From Gigantopelta aegis (taxonomy: Eukaryota; Mollusca; Gastropoda; Neomphalida; Peltospiridae): a DNA stretch of 64,000 nt. Positions 33,947 through 45,640 of this stretch are shown piece by piece. The translations under genes and the position numbers were made by a program. Where the stretch lies: assembly GCF_016097555.1 (NCBI RefSeq), contig NC_054699.1:3675039-3739038 (forward strand). The letters are read 5' to 3'. Each line of letters opens with the position of its first letter. Position 1 is the stretch's first letter. Under the pieces are notes generated by a model. It saw nothing but the letters and a program-made list of their open reading frames with translations. It was not told the DNA's origin and did no database searches.

Positions 33947-34212
33947 CAGTTTGTTTTGTTTAATGACACCACTAGAGCACGTTGATTTATTAATCATGAG
34001 CTATTGGATGTGAGACATTTACTCATTTGATGTATTGCCTTGGAGAGGAAACTCACAAAATTCAATTCCATTAGTAGCAAGGGATCTTTTATATTGAATT
34101 TCCCATAGATAGGACAGCACAACACATACCATGGCCTTTTTTAGTTGTCATGGTGCACTGGTTGGGACTTGAAGAAGGCCAGACATTGGGTCCACTGAGG
34201 TGATTTGAAGCA
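33947..34212 (-). repeat. SINE family A type 2
   Basis: Reverse-oriented tail (gtttaatgacaccactagag) and core (agcaagggatcttttatat). The head is degraded. Confidence 0.75.
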
Positions 34213-34809
34213 AATAGCAATAGTTGCTGCTCAGAGTGCTGTTAATTGTGGGTTTTCTTTCCTGTTTGTAAATACATCCCAAGCACCTTCATTCCCCCTC
34301 CCCTCCCCATCCACCCCCCAAAAGGTATTGCACATTCAAGAAATGATCAGCAAGAAGGTTTGGGGGTTGTTGTTTGTTTGTTGTTGTTTGTTTTTGGGTT
34401 TTTTGGGGGGATTGAATTGTCCACCACTTAAGAACTATTTTACAGCATTAAAAATAGTTGTACATAAAAAATGGTGTCACACCTAATTGCCAACCTTTCA
34501 GTAACCATTTCAGGAATAACCTTTAACACAGTATAATGTGGAACACACATGCTCTGATCATTTCATTGTGGCTATACTAGTATTTAACATTCACGCAGAA
34601 GAAGAAAAACCATGTACTGGCAATCATGCAGCTAACAGGAACCATAGTTTGACTTTGTTTTGGTCCACACCATTGCTTTAATAGTCATGTTTCAAGAGAC
34701 AAATTTCACAAAACATCGTAAACCTTGAAAAGTTACGCACTTAAAAGTAAATCTTCTACTAAACTACATATTCATATTGCTACTAACAGTACAACTAACA
34801 TAATTTAAA

Positions 34810-34810
<1 letters not shown>
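34213..34810. other. noncoding intronic DNA
   Basis: No recognised element. A GT-rich low-complexity segment lies at 34360-34415. Confidence 0.4.
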
Positions 34811-34858
<48 letters not shown>

Positions 34859-34899
34859 TATACATATACACACACACACACACACATACACACACAGTA
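34811..34899. repeat. (TA)n-(CA)n microsatellite
   Basis: A TA run is followed by ACATAT and CA repeats. Confidence 0.95.
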
Positions 34900-35827
34900 G
34901 AATCTCATTGGCTTAATCTCGGAAGGGTCAAACACACCGCAACACTCGAACCATGTATTTCATTTTCTTTAGTTCTTACAATGCAGCAGCTTTCGTAATA
35001 GTGTAATATCTTTGAAACAGATGCCAAACACATGTAAAAATATGACGGGTATAACTGTCTGTTGAAAACAGTAATTTGTGAAATTAGCTCCTGGTGATGT
35101 AAGAGACTTGAACAAATATAGTCAACACTTAACTGTAAGCCTCTACATTAAGTAAGCTAAACAATTATTCTTATGTTAAATTACATTTGATGAATTCATA
35201 ATTAAAATATATTAGCCAGGCTAAAGTTAATTCATATAAATAAATAAATTTATAAAAAAACCCATTCATATTTGGCGAATACTAGTTTAAATTTTGCATA
35301 CAGACACACTCACATATGCACGCATGCACCTTCACACATTGACATGTATTTATATAGACACACATAAATATAGACACACACAAATATAGACACATACAAA
35401 TCTACACACAATGGGCCTGAGTCAGCTGACCTACGTTTTCTTGATTTATTTGCTCATTTTCAATAAGCTTTTATGTGTTTAATAATACTGGCATGCCTGC
35501 TTTCAGGTGTCACAATGTACTGCTCACAGCCATTGTGCTCAACAATGCTGGGTGGGCTGCGACATTTCGTACCAGTCGTTCGCAAACGCATAACAGGCGG
35601 CTCAATAACAAAATTCTGAATGTGTCATCAGTACTTTGGACATCATATGGCTTACCTTTTATGTGTTTTTCACTGATAAGTACAGACATAAATAGGTTTA
35701 ATGTGATTGTTTTTTTTTATGGTATTTGGATTTAGGTTTTACATTAATGAATATGTTTATGGGTACATATATGTGTAGACTTGTGCTGTCTAATCTATCC
35801 TTATTGATGTGGTGCAAGTAATAAGCA
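34900..35827. other. noncoding intronic DNA
   Basis: Contains short CACAC/TATAGACACA low-complexity sequence at 35300-35410. No exon is seen. Confidence 0.4.
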
Positions 35828-37069
35828 TAGAGCAGTAGACAGTTCTCTGCATGATAGGTGAGCAGTTAATGACACTCACCTCAGTGTCTGTGATAGGTGA
35901 GCAGTTGACCATACCTCATAGTGTGTGATAGATGAGCAGTTAATGACACTCACCTCACTGTCTGTGATAGGTGAACAGTTGACCATACCTCATAGTGTGT
36001 GATAGGTGAGTAGTTAATGACACTCACCTCACTGTCTGTGATAGGTGAGCAGTTGACCATACCTCATAGTGTGTGATAGGTGAGCAGTTAATGACACTCG
36101 CCTCAGTGTCTGTGATAGGTGAGCAGTTAATGACACTCACCTCAGTGTCTGTGATAGGTGAGCAGTTGACCATACCTCAATAGTGTGTGATAGGTGAGCC
36201 ACACCTCAGTCTATGATAGGTGAGCAGTGGCTCACACCTTAGTCTATGATAGGTGAGCAGTTACTCATAATCACCTCATAGTTTTATAATAGGTGAGCAG
36301 TTGTTCATACTCACCTTATAGTCTATGATAGGTGAGCAGTTGCTTATACTCACCTCACAGTGTCTAATAGGTAAGCAGTGGCTCAAACCTTGGTGTAATA
36401 GGTGAGCAGTTGCTCATACTCACCATAGTGTTTGATAGGTGAGCAGTTGTTCATGCTCACTTTATAGTCTATGATAGGTGAGCAGTTGCTCATACTGACC
36501 TCAGTGTCTCTGATAGGTGAGCAGTTGCTAAAACTAACTTCATAGTGTCCGATAGGTGAGCAGTTGCTAAAACTCACCTCAGTGTCTGATAGGTGAGCAT
36601 TTGCTAAAACTCACCTCAGTGTCTCTGATAGGTGAGCAGTTGATAAAACTCCTCTCAGTGTCTCTGATAGGTGAGCAGTTACTAAAATTAACCTCAAAGT
36701 GTCTGATAGGTGAGCAGTTGTTAAAACTCACCTCAGTGTCTGATAGTTGAGCAGTTGCCTATACTCACATCATAGTGTATGATAGGTGAGCAGTTGGTCA
36801 TACTCACCTCATAGTGTGTGATAGGTGAGCAGTTGGTCATACTCACCTCATAATGCCTATGATAGGTGAGCATTCGTTCACACTCTTCTCTGAGTCTGTT
36901 TATAGGTGAGCAACTGACACATAGTCTATGATAGGTGAGCAGTTGTGCATATTCACCTCAGTCTGTGATAGGTGAGCAGTTACGCTCTCACCTCATAGTC
37001 TGTTAAGTGAGCAGTTGCTCATATTCGCTCCATAGTGTCTGATAGGTGAGCAATTGCTCATATTCACCT
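35828..37069. repeat. ~40-bp minisatellite, about 30 diverged copies
   Basis: The unit core is gataggtgagcagttgctca, then tactcacctcatagtgt. TGAGCA-gt-TGCTCA forms a small hairpin, and AGGTGAG is complementary to CTCACCT later in the same unit. Copies vary in length (about 35-60 bp). Confidence 0.9.
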
Positions 37070-37071
37070 TA

Positions 37072-37525
37072 TAGGTTGGACTATACCAATTCAAATCCCA
37101 TAGGCGACCATGTTAACGTTTGTGTTTAAAAACACTATATGCAATATATCAACCAAACTGTGACCCATAAATATCAGTACTACAACCCCTAACTCAAAGT
37201 ATTAACTGCAGAAAATGGTACCTTTCATGGCTCATTTTCGGTATAACCAGATGTTTCTGCAACATCCCTAGTTTCGCACAAAAGTTTAATACTTTTTTTT
37301 ACAGGTACCCCATACATGTTCCAAGCACAAGGCTACTTGACACGGTGGTACTACATCAAATAAAATTGCATACATTTTTAGCCCAGATGAAACTAATTTT
37401 TTTTACAACCAACACACTCACATTTATAACCAATCACAGGACTTGTGGTGTTAACTTCTCTAACAAAAGTTTGGTACACCTTGAACTTCGACCCAGCCGG
37501 AAATTAATTGGTATAGTGCAACCTA
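37072..37525. mobile_element. TA-target MITE (TAGGTTG ends), copy 1
   Basis: Inverted ends TAGGTTGGACTATACCAATT and TAGGTTGCACTATACCAATT, with TA at 37070-37071 and 37526-37527. It is about 97% identical to 39133-39586. It sits directly at the end of the minisatellite. Confidence 0.85.
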
Positions 37526-37527
37526 TA

Positions 37528-39132
37528 CTGATAACATACATGTTTCAAAAGGTGGTGAATCATGTGTTTTTATGACAACCAGGATCTGGTGTCTTCTGAC
37601 ATAAACTGACAACCTCACTGAAACTGTTGTTTCTACAGTGCAACCTAATTTAATGTACACCTTACAAAACACATGTATTTTGTACAGTTTTGTACAAATG
37701 CAATATGTCATATTTGAACAAATAATTTTTTTTTAAATAATATTTATTGTCAGATGTGTGTGTGTGTGCTCAGCTATATATGTAGAGACAGCATGGCTAT
37801 TCAGAGTACCTCAACTCCTTAAACTTATTCCATTGAAACACATGTACTTGACTGACCCCTAGATTATGAAGACCTCAATAGGCACATCAAAGAAATATCA
37901 GTATTAAAAAAATACAATGTCTGAGGAAGTGAAAACCAACATGACTGCATCTGTATGAAGTAATGACTTAATGTCCTGCACATCACTGTTGGAAGAAAAT
38001 CCTGTATGCTGAGTGGGGGCATCTTCAAGTTACCATGTGCGGGAATTTCAAATCCATCAGCAATGCAGATTTTCAAATTGGACCATCAAAACCATTGGCA
38101 GCCACCAATATTCCTGACTATATTTTATGTATACCCTACTGTAGTTGGAGGTTTTAAAAATTTGTGATATCTGGAATTATCATGCAGCTTTCGCATATTT
38201 ATTTTTGATTCATTACTAAAAAAACCCTGTTTTTAAGTGACATAATTACCCGAACATCTATTTTATTGCATTATTTTCTAATCCAGATCAATACAATATG
38301 TATATTGGATGTATTCCTACAATCTGTAATCCAGCATATCATTTAGCTATTAACATTGGATAATACAGCATTAACAATAAAATAAATCATCAAATTACAC
38401 CAAGGTAGATAATCAAATCTGGAAAAATTGGTTCCAAATCTAGTATACACTTAAAATACACTTCATGGGAGCAAACTAAGTGATTATTTTAAAAAAAATT
38501 TGATCTGGAGACCTAAAGATATGTTTAACAAGCTTATTGTTATGTATAAATGAGAACAGAAGGCACAATAGTGACAAAAAATTTAATTATGGCTTTGGTA
38601 AAAAAATTCTTCAAAGTAAAAAAATGTTTCCCCTAAAACTACAAATGTGTCTAAAATATGACTTAGCACCCTATAAATATGCCAAAAGGACAATAAAAAT
38701 CAAGGTCTTTAAAAAGTTAAGCTATCAGAAGTACACACATGAAACATTAACTATGTTTATAGAAGTTAAAGACATTATCCCAATATTGGCACATGTTATT
38801 TTTAATATAAAAATAAATTGCTATTAAAATCTAAGTTCAGACTGCCTAGATATATTAACATATTTAAGAGCAGTTGTATATGGCAAGTCAAACACCATGT
38901 AAATAAGAACATTCAAATCTGTATAGTATGAATTATAGGCCAAAACCAACTTTTCCTCGGTGCTAATTTTTGTTCAAACTCCATTCAGAGCTATGTACAG
39001 TAATTATTGTCAAGGTCAAGGTCATTGTGAACTTGCATGGCCGAGTGACGGCTAATTAATCAAATAGTGTAGTTTAATTTAATTAAATCACAAAAATCAT
39101 AATCTTTTTTATTATGCACTGAATATGTGCTA
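37528..39132. other. noncoding intronic DNA between the two MITE copies
   Basis: AT-rich. A 96-codon ORF at 38537-38827 has no recognisable motif and a composition typical of noncoding AT-rich DNA. Confidence 0.4.
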
Positions 39133-39586
39133 TAGGTTGGACTATACCAATTCAAATCCCATAGGCGACCATGTTAACGTTTGTGTTTAAAAACACTATA
39201 TGCAATATATCAACCAAACTGTGACCCATAAATATCAGTACTACAACCCCTAACTCAAAGTATTAACTGCAGAAAATGGTAACTTTCATGGCTCATTTTC
39301 GGTATAACCAGATGTTTCCAACACCCCTAGTTTCGCACAAAATTTTAGTACTTTTTTTTTTACAGGTACCCCATACATGTTCCAAGCACAAGGCTACTTG
39401 ACACGGTGGTACTACATCAAATAAAATTGCATACATTTTTAGCCCAGATGAAACTAATTTTTTTTACAACCAACACACTCACATTTATAACCAATCACAG
39501 GACTTGTGGTGTTAACTTCTCTATCAAAAGTTCGGTACACCTCGAACTTCGACCCAGCCGGAAATTAATTGGTATAGTGCAACCTA
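39133..39586. mobile_element. TA-target MITE (TAGGTTG ends), copy 2
   Basis: Same ends and interior as copy 1, with TA at 39131-39132 and 39587-39588 and only a few substitutions and short indels. It includes the same internal 55-60 codon shadow ORF, which is not a gene. Confidence 0.85.
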
Positions 39587-39724
39587 TAGTCGTATTCAAC
39601 TGAAAAAGTTCTAGTTATAATAAAAGACATTTTATTTTTCCGATTTGTTGAATTGGGGTCCTTATTTGAATTTTGTCACCTAGATTATTCTACTGCTACA
39701 TTGTATTTCCAAATGAAGAGATCT

Positions 39725-39833
39725 GGGCCCCACGTTCCACACAGCAATCTTAGCCCTAAGATCACCTTAAGTGCATGGCTACCTTATGCACTGAGGTGAT
39801 CTTAGTGCTAAGATCGCTTTGTGGAACGGGGCC
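39725..39833. mobile_element. foldback MITE, 109 bp
   Basis: The arm gggccccacgttccacac, with caatcttagccctaag inside it, is mirrored at the right end (tgctaagatcgctttg, tggaacggggccc). The element is almost wholly palindromic, with a loop near ggctacctt. Confidence 0.8.
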
Positions 39834-39984
39834 CTGAACAACAGTATTCAACCAAATGCTGCAAGTACTATATAACTGGCAAGTAAATGTAGTAGCCATT
39901 GATTAAAAAATGTGCTCAAGTGTTGTTAACTGTTACTTTTCTTGGTGACTGCTTCTTATACCTTTGCAATGAACCACCTGTATA

Positions 39985-40503
39985 ATGGACTAGGAGGCAG
40001 CTCTGTGGCACTGTGGCATAGTGTTTACTTGATGTGCGATGGGCTAGGAGGCAGCTCTGTGGCATAGTGTTTACTTGATGTGCGATGGGCTAGGAGGCAG
40101 CTCTGTGGCATAGTGTTTACTTGATGTGCGATGGGCTAGGAGGCAGCTCTGTGGCATAGTGTTTACTTGATGTGCGATGAGCTAGGAGGCAGCTCTGTGG
40201 CATAGTGTTTACTTGATGTGCGATGGGCTAGGAGGCAGCTCTGTGGCATAGTGTTTACTTGATGTGCGATGGGCTAGGAGGCAGCTCTGTGGCATAGTGT
40301 TTACTTGATGTGCGATGGGCTAGGAGGCAGCTCTGTGGCATAGTGTTTACTTGATGTGCGATGAGCTAGGAGGCAGCTCTGTGGCATAGTGTTTACTTGA
40401 TGTGCGATGAGCTAGGAGGCAGCTCTGTGGCATAGTGTTTACTTGATGTGCGATGGGCTAGGAGGCAGCTCTGTGGCATAGTGTTTACTTGATGTGCGAT
40501 GGG
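39985..40503 (+). repeat. 46-bp minisatellite from a SINE-head-like unit, ~11 copies
   Basis: The unit includes gctaggaggcagctctgtgg, then catagtgtttacttgatgtgc. Copies differ at only one or two bases. The last unit runs into gatgggttcgcaggatcgat, a B-box-like sequence, suggesting the unit came from a tRNA-type SINE head. Confidence 0.85.
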
Positions 40504-41354
40504 TTCGCAGGATCGATTTGTTGCTTGGTCAATACTTTTAAGGTTATTTACTCTTCAACCAGTACAAGTAATTGCAAGGAACATTTTGTTTTAACAGTCT
40601 TGATTTGTGATATTTCTAGTCAATTGAAGATTTGTAAATCAATCTTCAATGGACTAGAAATATTAGATCGCGACACGACGTGATACGGAACAAATTATTC
40701 CCTAATTGTGTCAATATATCGGTCACATTTTTCACATTAACATTATTTTGCATTAATTTCATGATTTACAATGTAAGAACACTAATATAAACAACAAGAA
40801 AATGTATAAATATAAGTTTGTAATTTTAGTAGTTAAAAAAAAGGCTTTTTTTAATCAGGGAAAAAAATGATTGTCTAGAGCTTTGACTACCAACAGCAAG
40901 CTTGGATACCAAGTGGCCAGTCGTGGATATTGAGCTGTACAAAAATTAGTCATCATTCAGGTTTTCATTGTTATAGAATGAGTTTTAATCGTTATTGTGC
41001 TAGACACTGGTGTTTTGTTGTAGGCATACTGTCTTTACTTATGACCAGTTCAAATTGATTTATGTAGGACATCTTGTCAGGCACAGCCAAATAAATTATT
41101 TCCAAGTCTGATAAATGTGCAATTTTTACATTCATAAATATGACGGGTAACCAGCTAAGAATGTTGTATTGTAATTTTACACTGGACTTGACATGGTAAA
41201 CAACATATCATTTATAGGTGGTAAACAATAATATTTATTACATGCTTCGGATGATTGAAATGACCGTGTGTTTGAGTATTGTCTGTAAATGTAGCATCCA
41301 TTTTAATTTAATTTTACGTGTATTAATCTTCATATTGATTTATATGTTAAAAGT
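40504..41354. other. noncoding intronic DNA
   Basis: Nothing recognised. Confidence 0.4.
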
Positions 41355-41381
41355 TAGTTTGTTTTGTTTAATGACACGACT
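41355..41381 (-). repeat. SINE family A type 2, tail end before insertion
   Basis: gttttgtttaatgacacgact matches the type-2 tail. It resumes at 43005 (ccactagagcacaaa). Confidence 0.65.
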
Positions 41382-43004
41382 CAGGGCTAGCCCTGGGTTG
41401 CTATTTTTGTTCGCCGAAAAATTCTCTGTAATTTGAAAGAATCAAGTGAATTTTTATCCAATATGTATGTTCCTAAAAAGATTCACCGGACTAAGATATA
41501 CACTATACATATATTTTTGCACCAAAATTGTGAAATGTAAGTACCGGTACATAATGTTTACATATTTAATAGCCTAACAACTTATATCATTCAGTATCTG
41601 AGCTTTCGTGATATGCGTATAAAATGCTGGAATAAATGAGGTCTAGAACAGGACCCAATGCCCTTTTGTTTTTATTACAGTTTTTAAAAAATATGATGAG
41701 ACATCAAAATAATTTGAAAATTACAAAAGAAGTTTATAAATGTCCAATTATGGAGACGTTCAACAATTATATAATGTAAGATCTGGCTTTTTTTGTAACC
41801 CTGCCCACGTTATGTTTTGTAATGATGACAGTACTGTAACTCACCCCTCTAAAGTTCTTTAACAACTGTCTCCCAAACACTTCCTTCTTTCCCTGTCACT
41901 GGCATTAATTTTACCAACATTATAAATTTATAAACATTGGATTTTCTGTTCTTATTTTGGTTATCTTTTTTCTCTTCTGCTTTATATAAAGATAAAACTC
42001 GATAGTCCCACCAGAGAGTGTGCTACCCTCTCCAGATATTGTTCCAATGCCACAGGCCTGTAGGCATGTATCTTTAATCTCTTTGGTAATAAATGTATTA
42101 TTCTATATATAATAGAAAAATCGTATTTTAAAGAAACAAAATGGCCAGACTGGCTGTTTTATTTTATGAAAAAAATAAATTAAAAGTGCGTAACTCTTGA
42201 TCATACCCTACGCCATGACCTCGTTTTGTAACTACCGTCCTAACTTACCGGTATGATTTATAACTGAATACTATTTATAATTAGTATGGTGTCCAACTCA
42301 AGGTTATAGCCAGTCACCCAACATAAAGACAAAGGAAACGTCTTTTTGTTATTGCTATCAAAACACTGGCCTGCGACAGTCTTTCACAAGTGGGGAAAAA
42401 ACCTTTTTCAGTTTCATGCCGGTTTTCGAGTTTTGTATTTCTGTGCAAGGGGTGAAGGGATGTATCATGTCGGCTTTAGTATTATATCAGTAGATATAGC
42501 ACAAATGAAATATAATTTCGCCATTTAATATGTTTGAAATATGATCTGTAAACGTAGAAAGTTAAGTAATAACGATTGTATATAAGTGAGAAACAATATG
42601 TATTCCTCACCAGCGCACCCACTTCGTGGAACTCAACCATGTGACCTAGATTTATAACATGACTAATAAAAAGTAAAACTTGTAGTCGGTAGTTATCAAA
42701 CATTTAGTATCAACAGTGCGACATGTCTTGAACAGTATTTCGTTTTATTTAATCGCATTTTCTAGCTTTACGACAAGCAGCTGGCAGTACACTACTGAAT
42801 AGTAGACTGGCCAAGTGGACATGCAAATAACGCTTATTCACACCACAAGGCGGATCAACTGAACAAAACTGGTTGAACACGTTTGGTTCTAAAAATCTAG
42901 ATGGAAAAATAATATTTAGCAAATTGTTTCACCAAACCGAAAATTCTTTTGCAAATTTTTTGTATTTTTCGCAGTTGGCGACTTTGGCGAATAACAGCGT
43001 GAGC
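41382..43004. mobile_element. hAT5-like insertion in a SINE, TSD cgact/ccact
   Basis: Starts CAGGGCTAGCCCTGG. TTCGCC words are mirrored near both ends (ttcgccgaaaa on the left, ggcgaataacagcg on the right). The SINE target is continuous across the insertion with a 5-bp duplication bearing one mismatch. The outermost right terminus looks degraded. No transposase ORF was found. Confidence 0.6.
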
Positions 43005-43226
43005 CCACTAGAGCACAAATATTAATCATTACCTACTGAATATCAAACATTTGGTAATTTGAGCATATAAGGCCAAATTTACGAAGCCTGTTTTTCTTAA
43101 ACATATGCATTTAAGTATTGTAAACACGTGTATGACATAAACAGGCTTTGTAAATTTGGCCCATAGTCTTAGAGAGGTGACCAGCTACATTTTTCCATTA
43201 GTAGCGAGGTATTTTTTATATACACC

Positions 43227-43230
<4 letters not shown>
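43005..43230 (-). repeat. SINE family A type 2, continuation, with nested foldback element
   Basis: Continues the copy begun at 41355: ccactagagcac, tcaaacatttggtaattt, then (after the nested element) agtcttagagagg and tccattagtagcgagg. Confidence 0.65.
43072..43163. mobile_element. 92-bp foldback MITE inside the SINE
   Basis: ggccaaatttacgaagcctg at the left is mirrored by caggctttgtaaatttggcc at the right. The flanking SINE sequence is otherwise continuous. Confidence 0.8.
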
Positions 43231-43301
<71 letters not shown>

Positions 43302-43358
43302 ATGATAGGTGACTAGCTACATTTTTCCATTAGTAGCGAGGTATTTTTTATATACACC

Positions 43359-43457
<99 letters not shown>

Positions 43458-43523
43458 CCTCTCCCTCTCCCTCTCCCTCTCCCTCCCTCCCTCCCTCCCT
43501 CCCTCTCTCCCTTCCTCTCTCTC
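43231..43523. repeat. (CT)n microsatellite with a duplicated SINE segment
   Basis: Pure CT runs at about 43231-43296 and 43370-43453 are followed by CCCT-rich sequence. The 60-bp SINE piece before the first run (ctagctacatttttccatta) recurs between the two runs at 43310-43367, so the block was duplicated. Confidence 0.9.
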
Positions 43524-43930
43524 CTGTAATGAAAAGAAAATACAGACAGAACCACCACGTTCCATCTTTAGGTGAGTACGGGGTGAACATAGACCATTGC
43601 CCGGCTATCATGGATAGGCATGCAACTGTAAACTATGTACAGTATTTCAGTGTTCAGATATTGTTTGTCCTGTATCAGAACATGTTCAGTTATCAAAGGA
43701 ACGTTGATAAACGCCCACTAGTTATCACACAAGATGCAGTGGATGGGACTTGTTAATCAGACAGATGTGTGCTATACTTGTCAAAAAAAGGAAGTACTTC
43801 TTTTAAAAAAAAATAAGTTATGCAAAACAAAACTATCTTTGACACCAGTTTCAGAGGCATGCTACTCCTTCGCTGTTCACAGCATCTTGCTTTTTGATCC
43901 TTTACTTGTCCAAACCGAAGGAAACTAAAG
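43524..43930. other. noncoding intronic DNA
   Basis: Nothing recognised. Confidence 0.4.
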
Positions 43931-45090
43931 GTTTTATCGTCATCTGTTCCACATATAGTTTATTTGATTTTTTTTGATTTTTTTTAATCTACATGCAATA
44001 ACAAGATATTTGTGTATAGCTTTATAAGGTAGAGTTACAGATCAAGTTTGACTTCCATAGCAAGGTTCGCACACACTTGAAAAGGCCCTAAATTTGAAGG
44101 GTTGCCCTAAAAAGTCCCTATTTTGATGATCTAGCCCTAAAAAGCCCTATACTTTACGGACACATTCACAAAAGACCCTAAATTGGGCCATATAAGCCCT
44201 GAAGTCGATAGATATTTTTCTTCTTCCAGAAACATTAAATAAATTGCCAAAAACACATCGATATCTACTTTCGTTTGTTGATCTCTGTGCTTGCTCAAAT
44301 GTTGGTGTGTAAACAATGTCAAAATGATGCCAATGATTCATTCATAAAACATTGTCTATGTTCGGTATTGTTCGTAACTTTTGGGGAGCGCTTGATTGGT
44401 CATTCTAAAGTGAAACATGTTTCTAAAATACTAATAAGAGTCTTAATCTCAGTGCAAACTAAATAAAACGGAATATTCTAAAATTATCTGAATTAAATCG
44501 GACATTTATGCCTATGTGATTCTACATATTTATGTTAATGAAAATGTGTAGGACAGTAGTTCTCTGTTGATTCTGATGTCCCACTCGAACACTCCCATTA
44601 TTTTGTCAAGTTTGAAGGTCATTGCAAATGGCGGACAGCAAAATTTTAGTTCCTAAATTTTACTTACGTTGACCCTAAAAGTCCCTAAAAAGCCACTAAA
44701 TTTAGGTTTGAAATTTCTGTATGAACTCTGCATAGGGATTTACCTATTTTTGACAGTTACGGCCCTTAAACTTAGGAGATATAAACATTTCTTGGGCCCT
44801 TAGTAAACATGTATTGCTTTAGCAGTACTTTCAGAATGTTTGTTTGTCTCCTACTGGTCCAATTGTCTGTCTGTCCATCTGTCCCACATACAGTTTTCCG
44901 GATGTTTTATTTACAATATTATGAGATACTGAGCTGAAATTTTGTGTATAGCTTTATCATGTTTACAGATCAAGTTTGACTTCCATAGCAATTTACCCAT
45001 TTTTGACAGTTATCACCCTCACACTTAGGAGATACGAAAACAATTTGGGCCCTTAGTAGCCATGTATTTTAGCAGTACTCTCAGAATGCT
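43931..45090. repeat. two copies of an interspersed repeat (gtgtatagctttat family), first copy split
   Basis: ttgtgtatagctttat, atcaagtttgacttccatag and atttttgacagttac occur at 43931-44060 plus 44731-44800 (split by 44061-44730) and again at 44840-45080. A third relative is at 55130-55400. Confidence 0.65.
44061..44730. mobile_element. hAT5-like non-autonomous element, TSD catag
   Basis: The ends are CAAGGTTCGCACA and, inverted, CAGAGTTCATACA. The sequence catag flanks both (44056-44060, 44731-44735). The neighbouring copy of the host repeat at 44984-45010 shows the unoccupied site. Confidence 0.75.
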
Positions 45091-45384
45091 TGTTTTAACG
45101 TTCTTTTTAAATAGTTCATATATAACGTAAAAAAATACACATACTCTCCTCAACAACCAAGTGTAGTTTCTTTTTAGTCCCAGTATGAACTTCCTGATAA
45201 ACAAATTCAGCTGGTGCACTATAAAGGTTTTTGCACGCATAAACAAATTCTTTTTGTGTCAGATGCATAACAAAAGAATAGTTTACCTATAATCAAAAGT
45301 CACGTAACCAACAATGCTATGTTTGTAGGGTGCATGTAAGTGATCAGTTTTAATTAAAGGTGGAAAAACTATTTACTTTTAGTG
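45091..45384. other. noncoding intronic DNA
   Basis: Nothing recognised. Confidence 0.4.
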
Positions 45385-45640
45385 GTGGGGACATAGCCCA
45401 GTGATAAAGCAATCTGATGCCCTGTCGGTCTAGGTTCAATCCTCATCAGTGGACCCATAGGGCTATTTCTTGTTATAGCCAGTACTCGACAACTGGTGTA
45501 ACAGAGGCTGTGGTATGTACTGTCCTGTCTGTATGATACTGGATATAAAAGAATCCGTGCTGCTATTAATTGGATGCCATATAAGCATAATTAAAGTGTT
45601 GTTAAATAAAAACATTCCTTCCTTCCTTCCTTCCTTCCTT
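45385..45640 (+). repeat. SINE family A type 1-like, complete, founder of the adjacent satellite
   Basis: Head (acatagcccagtgataaagc), B-box-like ctaggttcaatcc, core and a (CCTT)n end. The tail is a short variant (gccatataagcataattaaag). Confidence 0.8.

Noticed and set aside
35828..37069. Regularly spaced direct repeats resembling a CRISPR array
   Set aside because: Units are continuous diverged tandem copies without unique spacers, there are no cas genes, and the DNA is animal.
37345..37575. 76-codon ORF conserved at 39406
   Set aside because: The similarity is due to the two MITE copies; the peptide has no motif and the frame ends differ.
43309..43611. ORFs of Ser-Leu or Arg-Glu repeats
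   Set aside because: They are translations of the (CT)n microsatellite in different frames.
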